Shown: piece by piece, positions 1 to 7,800 of the stretch | Numbering within the stretch: position 1 is the first letter of the stretch | Layout of the letters: each line of letters starts with the position of its first letter | Assembly (NCBI GenBank): GCA_900549295.1 | Contig: URNG01000086.1 | Span: 1 to 13,546 of the forward strand | Direction: 5' to 3' | Source: an uncultured Rhodocyclaceae bacterium | GTDB lineage: Bacteria; Pseudomonadota; Gammaproteobacteria; Burkholderiales; Rhodocyclaceae | Length of the DNA stretch: 13,546 bases | Program-made: the position numbers and the translations under genes | Notes under the pieces: model-generated | The model's database searches: none | Told to the model about the DNA's origin: nothing | What the model saw: the letters and a program-made list of their open reading frames with translations, nothing else

Positions 1-77
1 AGGGTGCCGCAGGCGGCTACCTGGGTCAGCAGGGTCGCGGCGAGGACGCCGCCGATGATGCGGGAAGGCTTGTGCAT
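1..77 (-). CDS. Lipoprotein, N-terminal fragment (runs off the left edge)
   Basis: Only the first 25 codons are inside the window. They encode a typical lipoprotein signal peptide: positive start (MHKPSR), hydrophobic core (about residues 7-19) and a lipobox VAAC with the lipidated cysteine at residue 23. The ATG at 77 is preceded on the minus strand by a good Shine-Dalgarno sequence (GGAGGTG, complement of 81-87), which supports the start. The protein is expected to be exported, lipid-modified and anchored in a membrane. It is transcribed divergently from the ORF at 214. Nothing of the mature protein is visible, so no function is assigned. Confidence 0.75.
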   Translation of the reverse strand, partial: MHKPSRIIGGVLAATLLTQVAACGT

Positions 78-184
78 GGGCACCTCCAGGAAATGATGCG
101 GCACTATATCAAGGCCGTCATTGCAGTTGGATGCCTGACGCGGCGTTCCGTTTGCCTCGCGTGAGTTCGCGGCCCGGCGTTCCG

Positions 185-209
185 TATAATCCGCCGCCGA
201 ATCCGGAGA
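185..209 (+). promoter_or_regulatory. -10-like TATAAT and ribosome binding site for the ORF at 214
   Basis: A perfect TATAAT lies at 185-190, 23 bases before the ATG at 214. A GGAGA ribosome binding site follows at 205-209 with a 4-base spacer. No good -35 hexamer is seen at 16-18 bp (TGAGTT at 162-167 is weak). The short leader and the RBS support the start at 214. The promoter call itself is tentative. Confidence 0.35.
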
Positions 210-213
210 AACC

Positions 214-405
214 ATGACCCGCCTGCCCATCGACGAAGCCCTGCCGGCGCTACGTACCGCCCTGGCCGAACGCCACGAAGCCGTGCTGGAGGCGCCGCCC
301 GGCGCCGGCAAGACCACCCGCGTGCCGCTGGCCCTGCTCGACGAACCGTGGCTGGCCGGGCAGCGCATCCTCATGCTCGAACCGCGCCGGCTGGCCGCCC
401 GCGCC
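214..405 (+). pseudogene. hrpB: ATP-dependent helicase HrpB, N-terminal stub only
   Basis: The first ~64-66 residues of the ORF match the start of DEAH-box helicase HrpB: the short pre-helix with LPIDEALPAL, Walker A (GAGKT, residues 30-34) and motif Ia (LEPRRLAAR, residues 55-63). HrpB is normally about 800 residues or more, so over 90% is missing, including the DEAH box, motif III, motifs V and VI and the HrpB-specific C-terminus. The reading frame then passes without a stop into LeuRS sequence. Start codon, RBS and upstream region look like a genuine hrpB beginning, so this end of the fusion supplies the expression signals. The stub cannot be a helicase. Confidence 0.8.
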
Positions 406-2199
406 GCCGCCAGCAACCCGGCGCTCGCCGCCTTCATCGAGGAATGCAAGCAGGGCGGTGTCGCCGAAGCCGATCTGGCGACGATGGAAAAGAAAGGGAT
501 GCCGACCGGCATCTACGTCACCCATCCGCTCTCCGGCGAAAAGGTCGAAGTCTGGGTCGGCAACTACGTGCTGATGAGCTACGGCGACGGCGCAGTGATG
601 GCCGTGCCGGCGCACGACGAGCGCGATTTCGCGTTTGCGCAGAAGTACGGGCTGCCGATCAGACAGGTCATTGCCGCCGCAGGCGAAAGCTTCAGCCTCG
701 ACGGCTGGCAGGAATGGTACGGCGATAAAACCAAGGGCGTCTGCATCGACTCCGGCAAATACGACGGCCTCAACTACGAAGCCGCCGTCGATGCGATTGC
801 CGCCGATCTCGCCGCCAAAAACCTCGGCGAGAAAAAAACCCAATTCCGCCTGCGCGACTGGGGCATCAGCCGCCAGCGCTACTGGGGCTGCCCGATTCCC
901 ATCATCCACTGCCCGGCTTGCGGCGACGTGCCGGTACCGGATGAGCAACTGCCGGTGGTGCTGCCGGAGAACGTCGAAATCACCGGCGCCGGCTCGCCGC
1001 TCGCCAGAATGCCCGAGTTCTACGAATGCCACTGCCCGAAATGCGGCGGCGCGGCGAAGCGCGAAACCGACACCATGGACACCTTCGTCGAATCGTCCTG
1101 GTATTTCCTGCGCTACTGCTGCCCGGACAACGCCACGGCGATGGTCGACGAGCGCGCCGCCTACTGGTGCAAGGGCGGTATCGACCAGTACATCGGCGGC
1201 ATCGAACACGCCATTCTGCATCTCCTGTATTCGCGCTTCTTCACCAAGTTGATGCGCGACGTCGGCCTGATCGGCGACCTGAGCGAACCCTTCGCCAACC
1301 TGCTCACGCAGGGCATGGTCGTCGCGCCCACCTTCTACCGCGAGGAAGCCAGCGGCAAGAAACAATGGATCAATCCGGCCGATGTCGACGTCGTGACCGA
1401 CGACAAGGGGCGTCCCACGGGAGCCACTCTACGCGCCGACGGCCAGCCGGTCATCATCGGCGGCATCGAGAAGATGTCGAAATCGAAGAACAACGGCGTC
1501 GATCCGCAGTCTCTGATTGACCAGTACGGGGCCGACACGGCGCGGCTCTTCATCATGTTCGCCTCGCCCCCGGATCAATCGCTGGAGTGGTCGGATGCTG
1601 GCGTCGAAGGCGCGTTCCGCTTCCTGCGCCGCCTGTGGAAACTGGTGTACGAACACGCGCAAAGCGGCGTCGTTGCCGCCGCGCAGAACGGCAACGGCCT
1701 GAGCGCCAGCCAACTCGACCTGCGCCGCAAGCTGCATCAGACGCTGGGCAAGGTGGCCGACGATTACGGTCGGCGCAAGCAGTTCAACACCGCCATCGCC
1801 GCCGTGATGGAACTCCTCAACGCCTACGACAAATGCGACTGTAGCGACGCCGCAGGCCGCGCGCTGGCCCAGGAAGTGCTGGAAAGCGCCGTGCTGGCGC
1901 TCTTCCCCATCGTGCCGCACATCGGACAGGCGCTCTACGGCGCGCTCAAACCAAGCGCAGACGCGGTGCAGGCAGCCTTCCCCAAGGCCGATCCGGCAGC
2001 ACTCAAGCAGGACGAAATCGAGCTGATGGTGCAGGTCAACGGCAAGCTGCGCGGCAGCATCCGCGTCGCCGCCGGGGCCGACAAGGCGGGCATCGAGGCG
2101 CTGGCCCTGCAAAGCGAGGCGGCCGGCAGGTTCATGGAAGGCAAACCGGCAAAGAAGGTGATCGTGGTGCCGGGGCGTCTGGTCAACATCGTCGTCTGA
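214..2199 (+). CDS. leuS: Chimeric ORF: HrpB N-terminus fused in frame to leucyl-tRNA synthetase lacking its N-terminal third
   Basis: From about residue 67 (SNPALAAFIEEC) to the end (residue 661) the protein is bacterial leucyl-tRNA synthetase, the class I enzyme that charges tRNA-Leu. Visible in order are the second half of the CP1 editing domain (VPAHDERDF), the return to the catalytic core (RDWGISRQRYWG), a CxxC...CxCPxC zinc-type insert (CPAC, CHCPKC), ESSWYFLRY, GGIEHAILHLLY, the KMSKS loop (residues 420-424), the anticodon-binding helical domain and the C-terminal tRNA-binding domain (QVNGKLRGSI). Bacterial LeuRS is about 860-880 residues. Roughly the first 270 are absent, including the HIGH motif and the threonine-rich part of the editing pocket, so the product should be inactive. 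leuS-lptE-holA is a common proteobacterial order, so this end is in its native place. The HrpB part is foreign. A misassembly is the simplest explanation; a real deletion or translocation with another leuS elsewhere is the alternative. Confidence 0.9.
   Translation: MTRLPIDEALPALRTALAERHEAVLEAPPGAGKTTRVPLALLDEPWLAGQRILMLEPRRLAARAAASNPALAAFIEECKQGGVAEADLATMEKKGMPTGIYVTHPLSGEKVEVWVGNYVLMSYGDGAVMAVPAHDERDFAFAQKYGLPIRQVIAAAGESFSLDGWQEWYGDKTKGVCIDSGKYDGLNYEAAVDAIAADLAAKNLGEKKTQFRLRDWGISRQRYWGCPIPIIHCPACGDVPVPDEQLPVVLPENVEITGAGSPLARMPEFYECHCPKCGGAAKRETDTMDTFVESSWYFLRYCCPDNATAMVDERAAYWCKGGIDQYIGGIEHAILHLLYSRFFTKLMRDVGLIGDLSEPFANLLTQGMVVAPTFYREEASGKKQWINPADVDVVTDDKGRPTGATLRADGQPVIIGGIEKMSKSKNNGVDPQSLIDQYGADTARLFIMFASPPDQSLEWSDAGVEGAFRFLRRLWKLVYEHAQSGVVAAAQNGNGLSASQLDLRRKLHQTLGKVADDYGRRKQFNTAIAAVMELLNAYDKCDCSDAAGRALAQEVLESAVLALFPIVPHIGQALYGALKPSADAVQAAFPKADPAALKQDEIELMVQVNGKLRGSIRVAAGADKAGIEALALQSEAAGRFMEGKPAKKVIVVPGRLVNIVV
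397..420 (+). other. hrpB/leuS fusion junction
   Basis: The change from HrpB to LeuRS similarity falls in a run of GCC/CGC repeats encoding ARAAASNP. LAARAAA suits HrpB and AAASNPALAAF suits LeuRS, so the exact point is ambiguous within a few alanine codons. Such a low-complexity GC stretch would suit either illegitimate recombination or a mistaken assembly join. Confidence 0.7.
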
Positions 2200-2209
2200 G
2201 GAAACCGCC

Positions 2210-2725
2210 ATGTCGCGCGCCCTGCTCGCCCTGTTTCTCGTTGCCACGCTGAACGCCTGCGGCTTTCACCTGCGCGGGGCGGCGGGCAGCGATCTGCCCT
2301 ATGCCTCGATGTACATCGCCCTGCCGGAAACTGCCGAGGTGCGCGTGTGGCTGGAGCGTTATCTGAAAGGCAGCACCCGCACTGCAGTGGCGGAGGACGC
2401 CAAAACCGCCACCGTCACCTTCCAGCAGCTTTCCGACGCGCGCGACAAGAGCATCCTGAGTATCGACGCCCGGGGCCGGGTGCGCGAATACCGCCTGCAA
2501 CTGCATTACCGCTTCCGCCTGGTCGACGCCCAGGGACGCGAAATCGTCGCGCCACAGGAAATCGCCATGAACCGCGATTTCACTTACGACGACTCGCAGG
2601 TGCTGTCCAAGAGTCTGGAAGAAAACCTGCTCTGGCGCGACATGACCAACGATCTGGTGAACCAGATCATGCGCCGCCTGAACCGCATCAAACCGAAAGA
2701 CCCCACCGTCGAAGAAGACGACTGA
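2210..2725 (+). CDS. lptE: LPS-assembly lipoprotein LptE
   Basis: The 171-aa product has a lipoprotein signal peptide with lipobox LNAC (cysteine 17), followed directly by GFHLRG, the hallmark start of mature LptE (RlpB). LptE sits as a plug in the outer-membrane translocon LptD and helps deliver lipopolysaccharide to the cell surface. Length and the mixed alpha/beta pattern (REYRLQLHYRFRL, then a helical C-terminus ending in acidic residues) fit the family. It starts 10 bases after the leuS stop with AGGAAA as RBS, and its stop overlaps the holA start (TGATG), so the three genes are probably one operon. Nothing is odd in the gene itself. If the fused ORF upstream is real, the hrpB promoter would now drive it. 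Confidence 0.93.
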   Translation: MSRALLALFLVATLNACGFHLRGAAGSDLPYASMYIALPETAEVRVWLERYLKGSTRTAVAEDAKTATVTFQQLSDARDKSILSIDARGRVREYRLQLHYRFRLVDAQGREIVAPQEIAMNRDFTYDDSQVLSKSLEENLLWRDMTNDLVNQIMRRLNRIKPKDPTVEEDD

Positions 2726-3753
2726 TGCTGCTCAAAGCCGAACAGCTCGCGGCGCATCTCGAACGCAGTCTGGCGCCGCTCTACCTGTTGCACGGCGACG
2801 AGCCGCTCTTGGTGCTGGAAGCCGCCGACGCCATCCGCCAGCGCGCCCGCGCAGCCGGTTACAGCGAGCGCGAAGTCCTCACCGTGCTGCCCGGCTTTGA
2901 TTGGGGACAGTTGCTGGCTGCCGGCGGCAATCTTTCGCTCTTTGGCGACAAGAAACTCATCGATTTGCGCATCCCCAACGGCAAGCCGGGCAAGGAAGGC
3001 AGCGCCGCCTTGCAGGAATGGTGCCAGCGCATTTCACCCGACAATCTGCTGCTCGTCACCTTGCCGGAACTCGATTGGCGGGAGGAAAAAACCGCCTGGT
3101 ACACTGCCTTGCAACAGGCTGGCGCAGCGCTCAAGCTCAACGCCCCACCGCTCGCCGAACTGCCCAGCTGGATTGCCGGACGCCTGCGCCGGCAGCAGCA
3201 GAGCGCCGAGCCGGAGAGCCTGAAATTCATCGCCGAGCGGGTGGAGGGCAATCTGCTCGCCGCGCACCAGGAAATCCAGAAACTGGGGCTGCTCCACCCC
3301 GCCGGCAAATTGAGCTTGCCGCAAATCCGCGAAGCCGTGCTCAACGTCGCCCGCTACGACATCGACAGCCTGCGTGAAGCCTTGCTGGCCGGCGATGTCG
3401 GGCGCTTGAGCCGCACCCTCGAAGGGCTGCGTCAGGAAGGCGAAGCGCCGCCCCTGGTGCTGTGGGCGATGGGGGAAGAAATCCGCGCCCTGACGGCGCT
3501 GCGCCAGGGCTTGGACGCCGGGCGGCCGCTCGATCTGCTGCTGAAGGAAGCCAAAGCCTGGGGCGCACGCCAGGTCGGCCTGAAGAAAGCCGTGCAGCGC
3601 CTCTCGCGCCATACCCTGGAAAACGCGCTGCGCCGCGCTGGCGAAATCGACAAGCTGGTCAAAGGCATCGGTCGTGGCGACCCCTGGGAAGCCTTTCAGC
3701 GCCTGGGGTTCAGCCTGTGCGCGAGCGCCGGAGCAGGACGCGGCGGCCATTGA
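2725..3753 (+). CDS. holA: DNA polymerase III subunit delta
   Basis: The 342-aa product matches HolA, the delta subunit of the clamp-loader complex, which opens the beta sliding clamp during DNA replication. Visible are the start MLLKAEQLAAHL, the N-terminal P-loop-like fold region with LYLLHGDEPLL, the NLSLFGDKKLIDLR clamp-interaction region, the AAA+-type middle and the C-terminal collar domain. Length equals the usual ~340 residues. The reading frame is open further upstream (from 2347), but the chosen ATG at 2725 overlaps the lptE stop codon and begins exactly where similarity begins, implying translational coupling. The gene ends with an Ala/Gly-rich tail (ASAGAGRGGH). It closes the housekeeping operon; the next gene is an unrelated accessory gene. 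Confidence 0.93.
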   Translation: MLLKAEQLAAHLERSLAPLYLLHGDEPLLVLEAADAIRQRARAAGYSEREVLTVLPGFDWGQLLAAGGNLSLFGDKKLIDLRIPNGKPGKEGSAALQEWCQRISPDNLLLVTLPELDWREEKTAWYTALQQAGAALKLNAPPLAELPSWIAGRLRRQQQSAEPESLKFIAERVEGNLLAAHQEIQKLGLLHPAGKLSLPQIREAVLNVARYDIDSLREALLAGDVGRLSRTLEGLRQEGEAPPLVLWAMGEEIRALTALRQGLDAGRPLDLLLKEAKAWGARQVGLKKAVQRLSRHTLENALRRAGEIDKLVKGIGRGDPWEAFQRLGFSLCASAGAGRGGH

Positions 3754-3887
3754 AACAACCGTCACAAGAATGACGTTTGACTTCATCACCTCACGCCATG
3801 ACAACGGCCTTTCCACCCCACCGGAACGCCTGCCGTGTCCGACGCCATCAGCCACGATCAGAACTTCAAGAACCTGATCCTCGACTA

Positions 3888-3894
3888 CCCCCCC
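3888..3894 (+). repeat. Run of seven C at the Rpn frameshift
   Basis: The tract starts with the last base of a TAC codon. Five C would read YPRQAL and eight would read YPPRQAL; seven puts the rest of the protein out of frame. It may be a real slippage mutation, a phase-variable tract or a sequencing indel. Confidence 0.7.
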
Positions 3895-4397
3895 GGCAGG
3901 CGCTCACCTTCTTCGCTCCGAACGAAGCGAGCACAATCGACGAATCCGTCCTCATCACCCCGATCCGCCAGGAACAACTCAAGAACCGCCTCGGCGACCG
4001 CTTCCACGAACTCGACGCGCCGCTGCTCGTCGAATGGCCGGACGGGCGGCGCAAAACCCTGCTTTTCATCCTCGAGGAAGAAACCGACCCGGCCCGCTTC
4101 TCCATCCACCGGCTGGCCATCTACTGCGCCAGTCTGGCCGAACTGTTCGCCACCGACCGCGTCGTGCCGGTGGTCATTTTCCTGAACCGCGGCGAACACC
4201 GCCGCCGCCTCGAACTCGGCAGCGAAAACCACATCTACCTGCGTTTCGACTACCTCTCCTGCGTCCTCGCCGACATCCCGGCGGCGGCCCATCTCGACAG
4301 CTACAACCTCGTCGCCCGCCTCAACCTGCCCAACATGGCCTACCCGCGACAGGCCGTCATCGACATCTACGCCAGCGCCGTGCGCGGCCTGCTCGAA

Positions 4398-4404
4398 CTC
4401 GAAC
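4398..4404 (+). repeat. Left target-site duplication CTCGAAC
   Basis: These 7 bases directly precede the left terminal repeat. They match CTCGAGC at 8471-8477 in six of seven positions. Seven bp is within the range known for IS21-family insertions. Either copy restores the same protein reading (LEP) across the empty site, so the mismatch is a silent A/G difference. Confidence 0.6.
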
Positions 4405-4484
4405 TGCGTACTCCACCCCAAACAAGCCACCCACAACTCTCGAAACCCGCCATCCATAATGGTCCAAAGTTGGCCACCTATTCC
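4405..4484 (+). repeat. Left IS21-like end with terminal inverted repeat and subterminal repeats
   Basis: The terminal TGCGTACTCC (4405-4414) is followed by further copies of the motif in degenerate form: GCCACCC at 4426-4432, GCCATCC at 4449-4455 and GCCACCTATTCC at 4473-4484. On the minus strand the innermost copy reads GGAATAGGTGG, nearly the same as GGAATCGGTGG at the right end. Its distance from the terminal GGAGT is 70 bp, equal to that at the other end. Confidence 0.65.
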
Positions 4485-4828
4485 AACAAAAACCCGCTAG
4501 TCCGGCGGTTACTCGGCCTAAGCGGACGGTGAAGCCGTATTTCATGAACGACGGCTGGGCATCGGAATGCGGACATCATCCGCAACCAGACGTTCGTTCG
4601 CATTCTGCGAATCGCTCACCTAAACGCGGGACTCTTGCGATTCCTTGCCGCTGGCGCGCTTTTGATCTGCCGCCGAGATGCTGTGCCATGCACTCACGAT
4701 GCTCACGATGTCGATTCAACACAGTGTGCGGTTGGGGCATAAGCCGACTTACAATCGTCCACTAGAGTGAAATATCACAGGATGTGCTGTGCCATCCGAG
4801 AGATTTTTAGGGAGTATTAAAAAACACA
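4485..4828 (+). other. Non-coding leader of the defence gene
   Basis: About 340 bp between the left end and the PNP-NACHT start. No protein-coding signal is convincing: a 78-codon frame at 4529-4765 has no RBS and a composition like random sequence. A small inverted repeat, CACAG...CTGTG at 4776-4791, lies just downstream of the promoter candidate and could be an operator, though it is short. No transposase remnant is recognised. Confidence 0.5.
4749..4778 (+). promoter_or_regulatory. Possible promoter of the PNP-NACHT gene
   Basis: TTACAA at 4749-4754 with ATATCA (17-bp spacer) or TATCAC (18-bp spacer) forms a weak sigma-70-like promoter about 50 bases before the ATG. The position is plausible and no better candidate is seen, but the -10 match is poor. 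Confidence 0.3.
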
Positions 4829-7800
4829 ATGTCCGATCAACTTAAAGCGGATGTCATTCTTCTCACTGTCAACGCGCACGAACAAGCGCAGCTTCGCAAA
4901 GCACTGAAGGATAAAACTGGCTGCGAAGGTGCTCCAGTGCAGGGGCCGAGCAACGAGATTTACTGGGACTACGGTGATTTGAACGGACAGAAGGTTGTCG
5001 TCGCCAAGTCTCTGATGGGCGCTACAGGAGACGGGGCATCATTCGATACTGTAAACAATGCGGTTTCGGATTTTAGTCCCTTGGTAATAGTGGCTGTAGG
5101 TATTGCTTGGGGCGCGCGTGATGCTGAGGGCCAGCAGATCGGTGACGTGCTTATCTCGACTCAAATCCGAGATGCCCAACACCATAAGGTGACTAATGGA
5201 GGGACCCACTTACGAGGCGACGTCTCGTCTGCACGTGGCACTTTAGTTAAGACTTTCTCTACTGCTGCGGAAATCAGCGGTAAACGCGTGCACGAAGGGC
5301 TGCTTCTTTCCATCGAAACTTTATTTGACAGCTTAGATGCGCGCACTGCGATTCTGAAAGCGGAGCCCACGGCTGTCGGTGGCGAAATGGAGGGCAGTGG
5401 CCTCCTCAGGGCACTTAAGAGAGTAGAACATACCGTTGATTGGATCATCGTTAAAGGTATCTGTGACTGGGGATACAAGAAAAATGTTGATCGCGCGGAG
5501 AAAGAGCGAAACCAAGAGCATGCTGCGCGCGAAGCTGCTGAACTTTGCGTAGCGACAATTTCCCTATTCCGACTGACTCGCAATTCTTCGCCTAGCAGGG
5601 ATAGCAGCAGAAGCCTCCGAGCAGGCCACCTTGATCAAAATAGTAATTTGCTTGAAGTCGGCCAGGGGGAGGCGAAGCCCGAGCGGGGCATTCGAAACAC
5701 CGTTGATGCATATATTGCAAAGAACTCCAGTCTGACCATCGAAGTGGGCTATCCATTAGTCCGACGAGACTGGAATATGAATGTCATCTTTGAGTTTTAT
5801 CTCTTGACCGATGAACTTGGGGGGGCACTACAATTCCTGTATTTTCATGAGGACGCAAGCCAGAGCGCTACTCACCAATATCTCATCAATAATCAGATCG
5901 TTTCAAAAGACTCTAACCTCGTCATTTTGACGGAGAAACCAGCAAGTCTTCTAGACGTCGAGAAGAGAAAAAACAATCTTCGCGCCCAGTTTGGGACGCC
6001 AACCGTCTATTTCATTGATGAATTTGGTAGTCAGTTTCTTTATCGTGACCACATTAAAGAATTCATCCCATTTACCTTGCCCGTCTACATCGAGGGCTCA
6101 GCAGAAACTTCGGCATCGCCTCAATCTGCATCCGCTTTGCAAGAGCTGAAGAAGTGGTACAAATTTGAAGCCAACCCTCTTTTGATAGTCAAGGGCTATG
6201 GTGGCATAGGTAAAACAACCCTCGTCAAGAAATTTCTAAATGAAATTTACAAAGAAAATAGCGAGGTCGGCATCCTATTTATCGATTCTCATGAAATCAT
6301 CGGAGAGTTAGAGAAACGATCACGACTGAAGAAAAAAATCGACGACGTATATGACTTCTACCATGCACAACATGAAAGACATTCGGTAGACGACACGCTG
6401 CTGTCGAAGGACCTATTATCGCTTTCAGTGGACAATGGTAGCCTCGTGATCGTTCTTGATGGCATCGATGAGGTCATCGCGAAACTCGGGCAAAAATTTG
6501 ACAGCATCAGCTTCATCAAATCCATTTCTACCGGGTACTCGACCAATCTGAAGCGTGCCAAGATATTGATTACTTGTCGCGACTATTTCTGGGACTCTAG
6601 ACAACACACTGCTCCTGTTGAGCACCTAGATTTGCAACCCTTCACTAGGGTCATGGCGGAGGATTTTTTCCGCCAGTCGGTCGAGGCTGGAAAAATCGAT
6701 CGCGCGATGGCGACTGCAGACAAACTCGCACTGCGCAACAAGCAGCTACAAGATGAGATCTATATCCCATACATCCTTGACCTGATTGTTTATCTCATCA
6801 AGCGACGCCCCGACTCTCCCGACAACGGGGACTTAAATGCGCTACCTGGCCCGAAAAAGCTGCTCAATTTCGAGCTATCCAATGACTTTCTGGTAGCAAA
6901 TGTCTGCCATCGTGAAATCATAAAACTGGACAGTTTGTCGGTGGCAACGCAAATTGCGTTTTTCGCGGAACTATCGGTTGCCGAGGAAGGAGAGATATCT
7001 ATTTATGATGTGAAAAACGTTCTCGCGAAGGTATCCGGCCAAGGTGCAGAACTTGACGCAGATGAGATTCAGCGGTTGCAAGGTCATCCGTTGCTAGCGT
7101 TGCGCGATGATCGACTAGCCTTCCGATATGATTTTTTTAATGAATATTTCAAAGCACTCTTTGTGGTTGATTATTTCCTAACGCGTTCAATAGACGCTTT
7201 GGACTGGAAAATGATCAATATTGCCGCAGACTACTTGCGTTTTGATAGCGAATTCGTCAAATCAATTTGTGACCGCATAAGTTTGAATGATGAATTTTCT
7301 CTGTTCCTTTCAGAAACTATTGAGGCGATTCAGTTCAGCAACCCAACGCTGAACGAAAAAGATGAAACTCTTCAGCAGAGGGCGTGCTCTGGCGTATTTT
7401 CACTTTATCTGAGCTTGCTGAGAAATTCTCAAAAGAAATTTGACATGAGCCTCTGCACAGAGGCGATGAACGATTTCTTCAAGGAACGGAATATCGTGAG
7501 CAGGCTGTCTCTTATCAATGTCGGAAGCAATTCTGCAACTAAGCCAATATTTGATTTTCGCGGCCTTCGTCTGGAAAACTGCCACTTCGAGCGATTTGAT
7601 TTCTTTTGGGAATGCTCCATCGACGAATTTACCCGCTTTGAGGAATGTACGTTCAACCTCCTCGAACCAAGAAAAGGTGTCAATCCGACTTTTTATCCAA
7701 AAACATTCTCGAACACCTGCAACACTTCTGGCATCGCTCACATTATTGCCAAGAGAGAAGAGTCTGCTGAGAGACGCACGGATGAAGTCCGAGCAGGCCT

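Larger units (their letters stand above)
3835..4404 (+). pseudogene. Rpn-family PD-(D/E)XK nuclease / putative transposase, 5' part (frameshifted, then interrupted by insertion)
   Basis: A GTG start at 3835 opens with SDAISHDQNFKNLILDYP, the usual beginning of Rpn (Transposase_31, recombination-promoting nuclease) proteins. After the run of seven C at 3888-3894 the similarity moves to another frame (RQALTFFAPNEAS) and continues with VEWPDGRRKTLLFILEEET (nuclease core), FSIHRLAIYC, ELFATDRVVPVVIFL, NLVARLNLPNM and AVRGLLELE. At 4404 the family sequence stops. Joined to 8478 it resumes in frame as GLLELEPSIEKRLKY, so the gene was split by the 4-kb element. With one base added to (or two removed from) the C run, the gene would encode about 312 residues, the normal family length. 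No clear ribosome binding site precedes the GTG. Rpn proteins are DNases with proposed roles in recombination and phage defence. This copy cannot make a complete one. Confidence 0.85.

Noticed and set aside
250..1365. Long minus-strand open frame opposite leuS (also 1429-2247 and 3034-3855)
   Set aside because: Typical antisense shadows of GC-rich coding sequence; no start signals and no protein family features.
4529..4765. A 78-codon frame in the cassette leader
   Set aside because: No ribosome binding site, Cys/His/Arg-rich random-like composition, no family resemblance.
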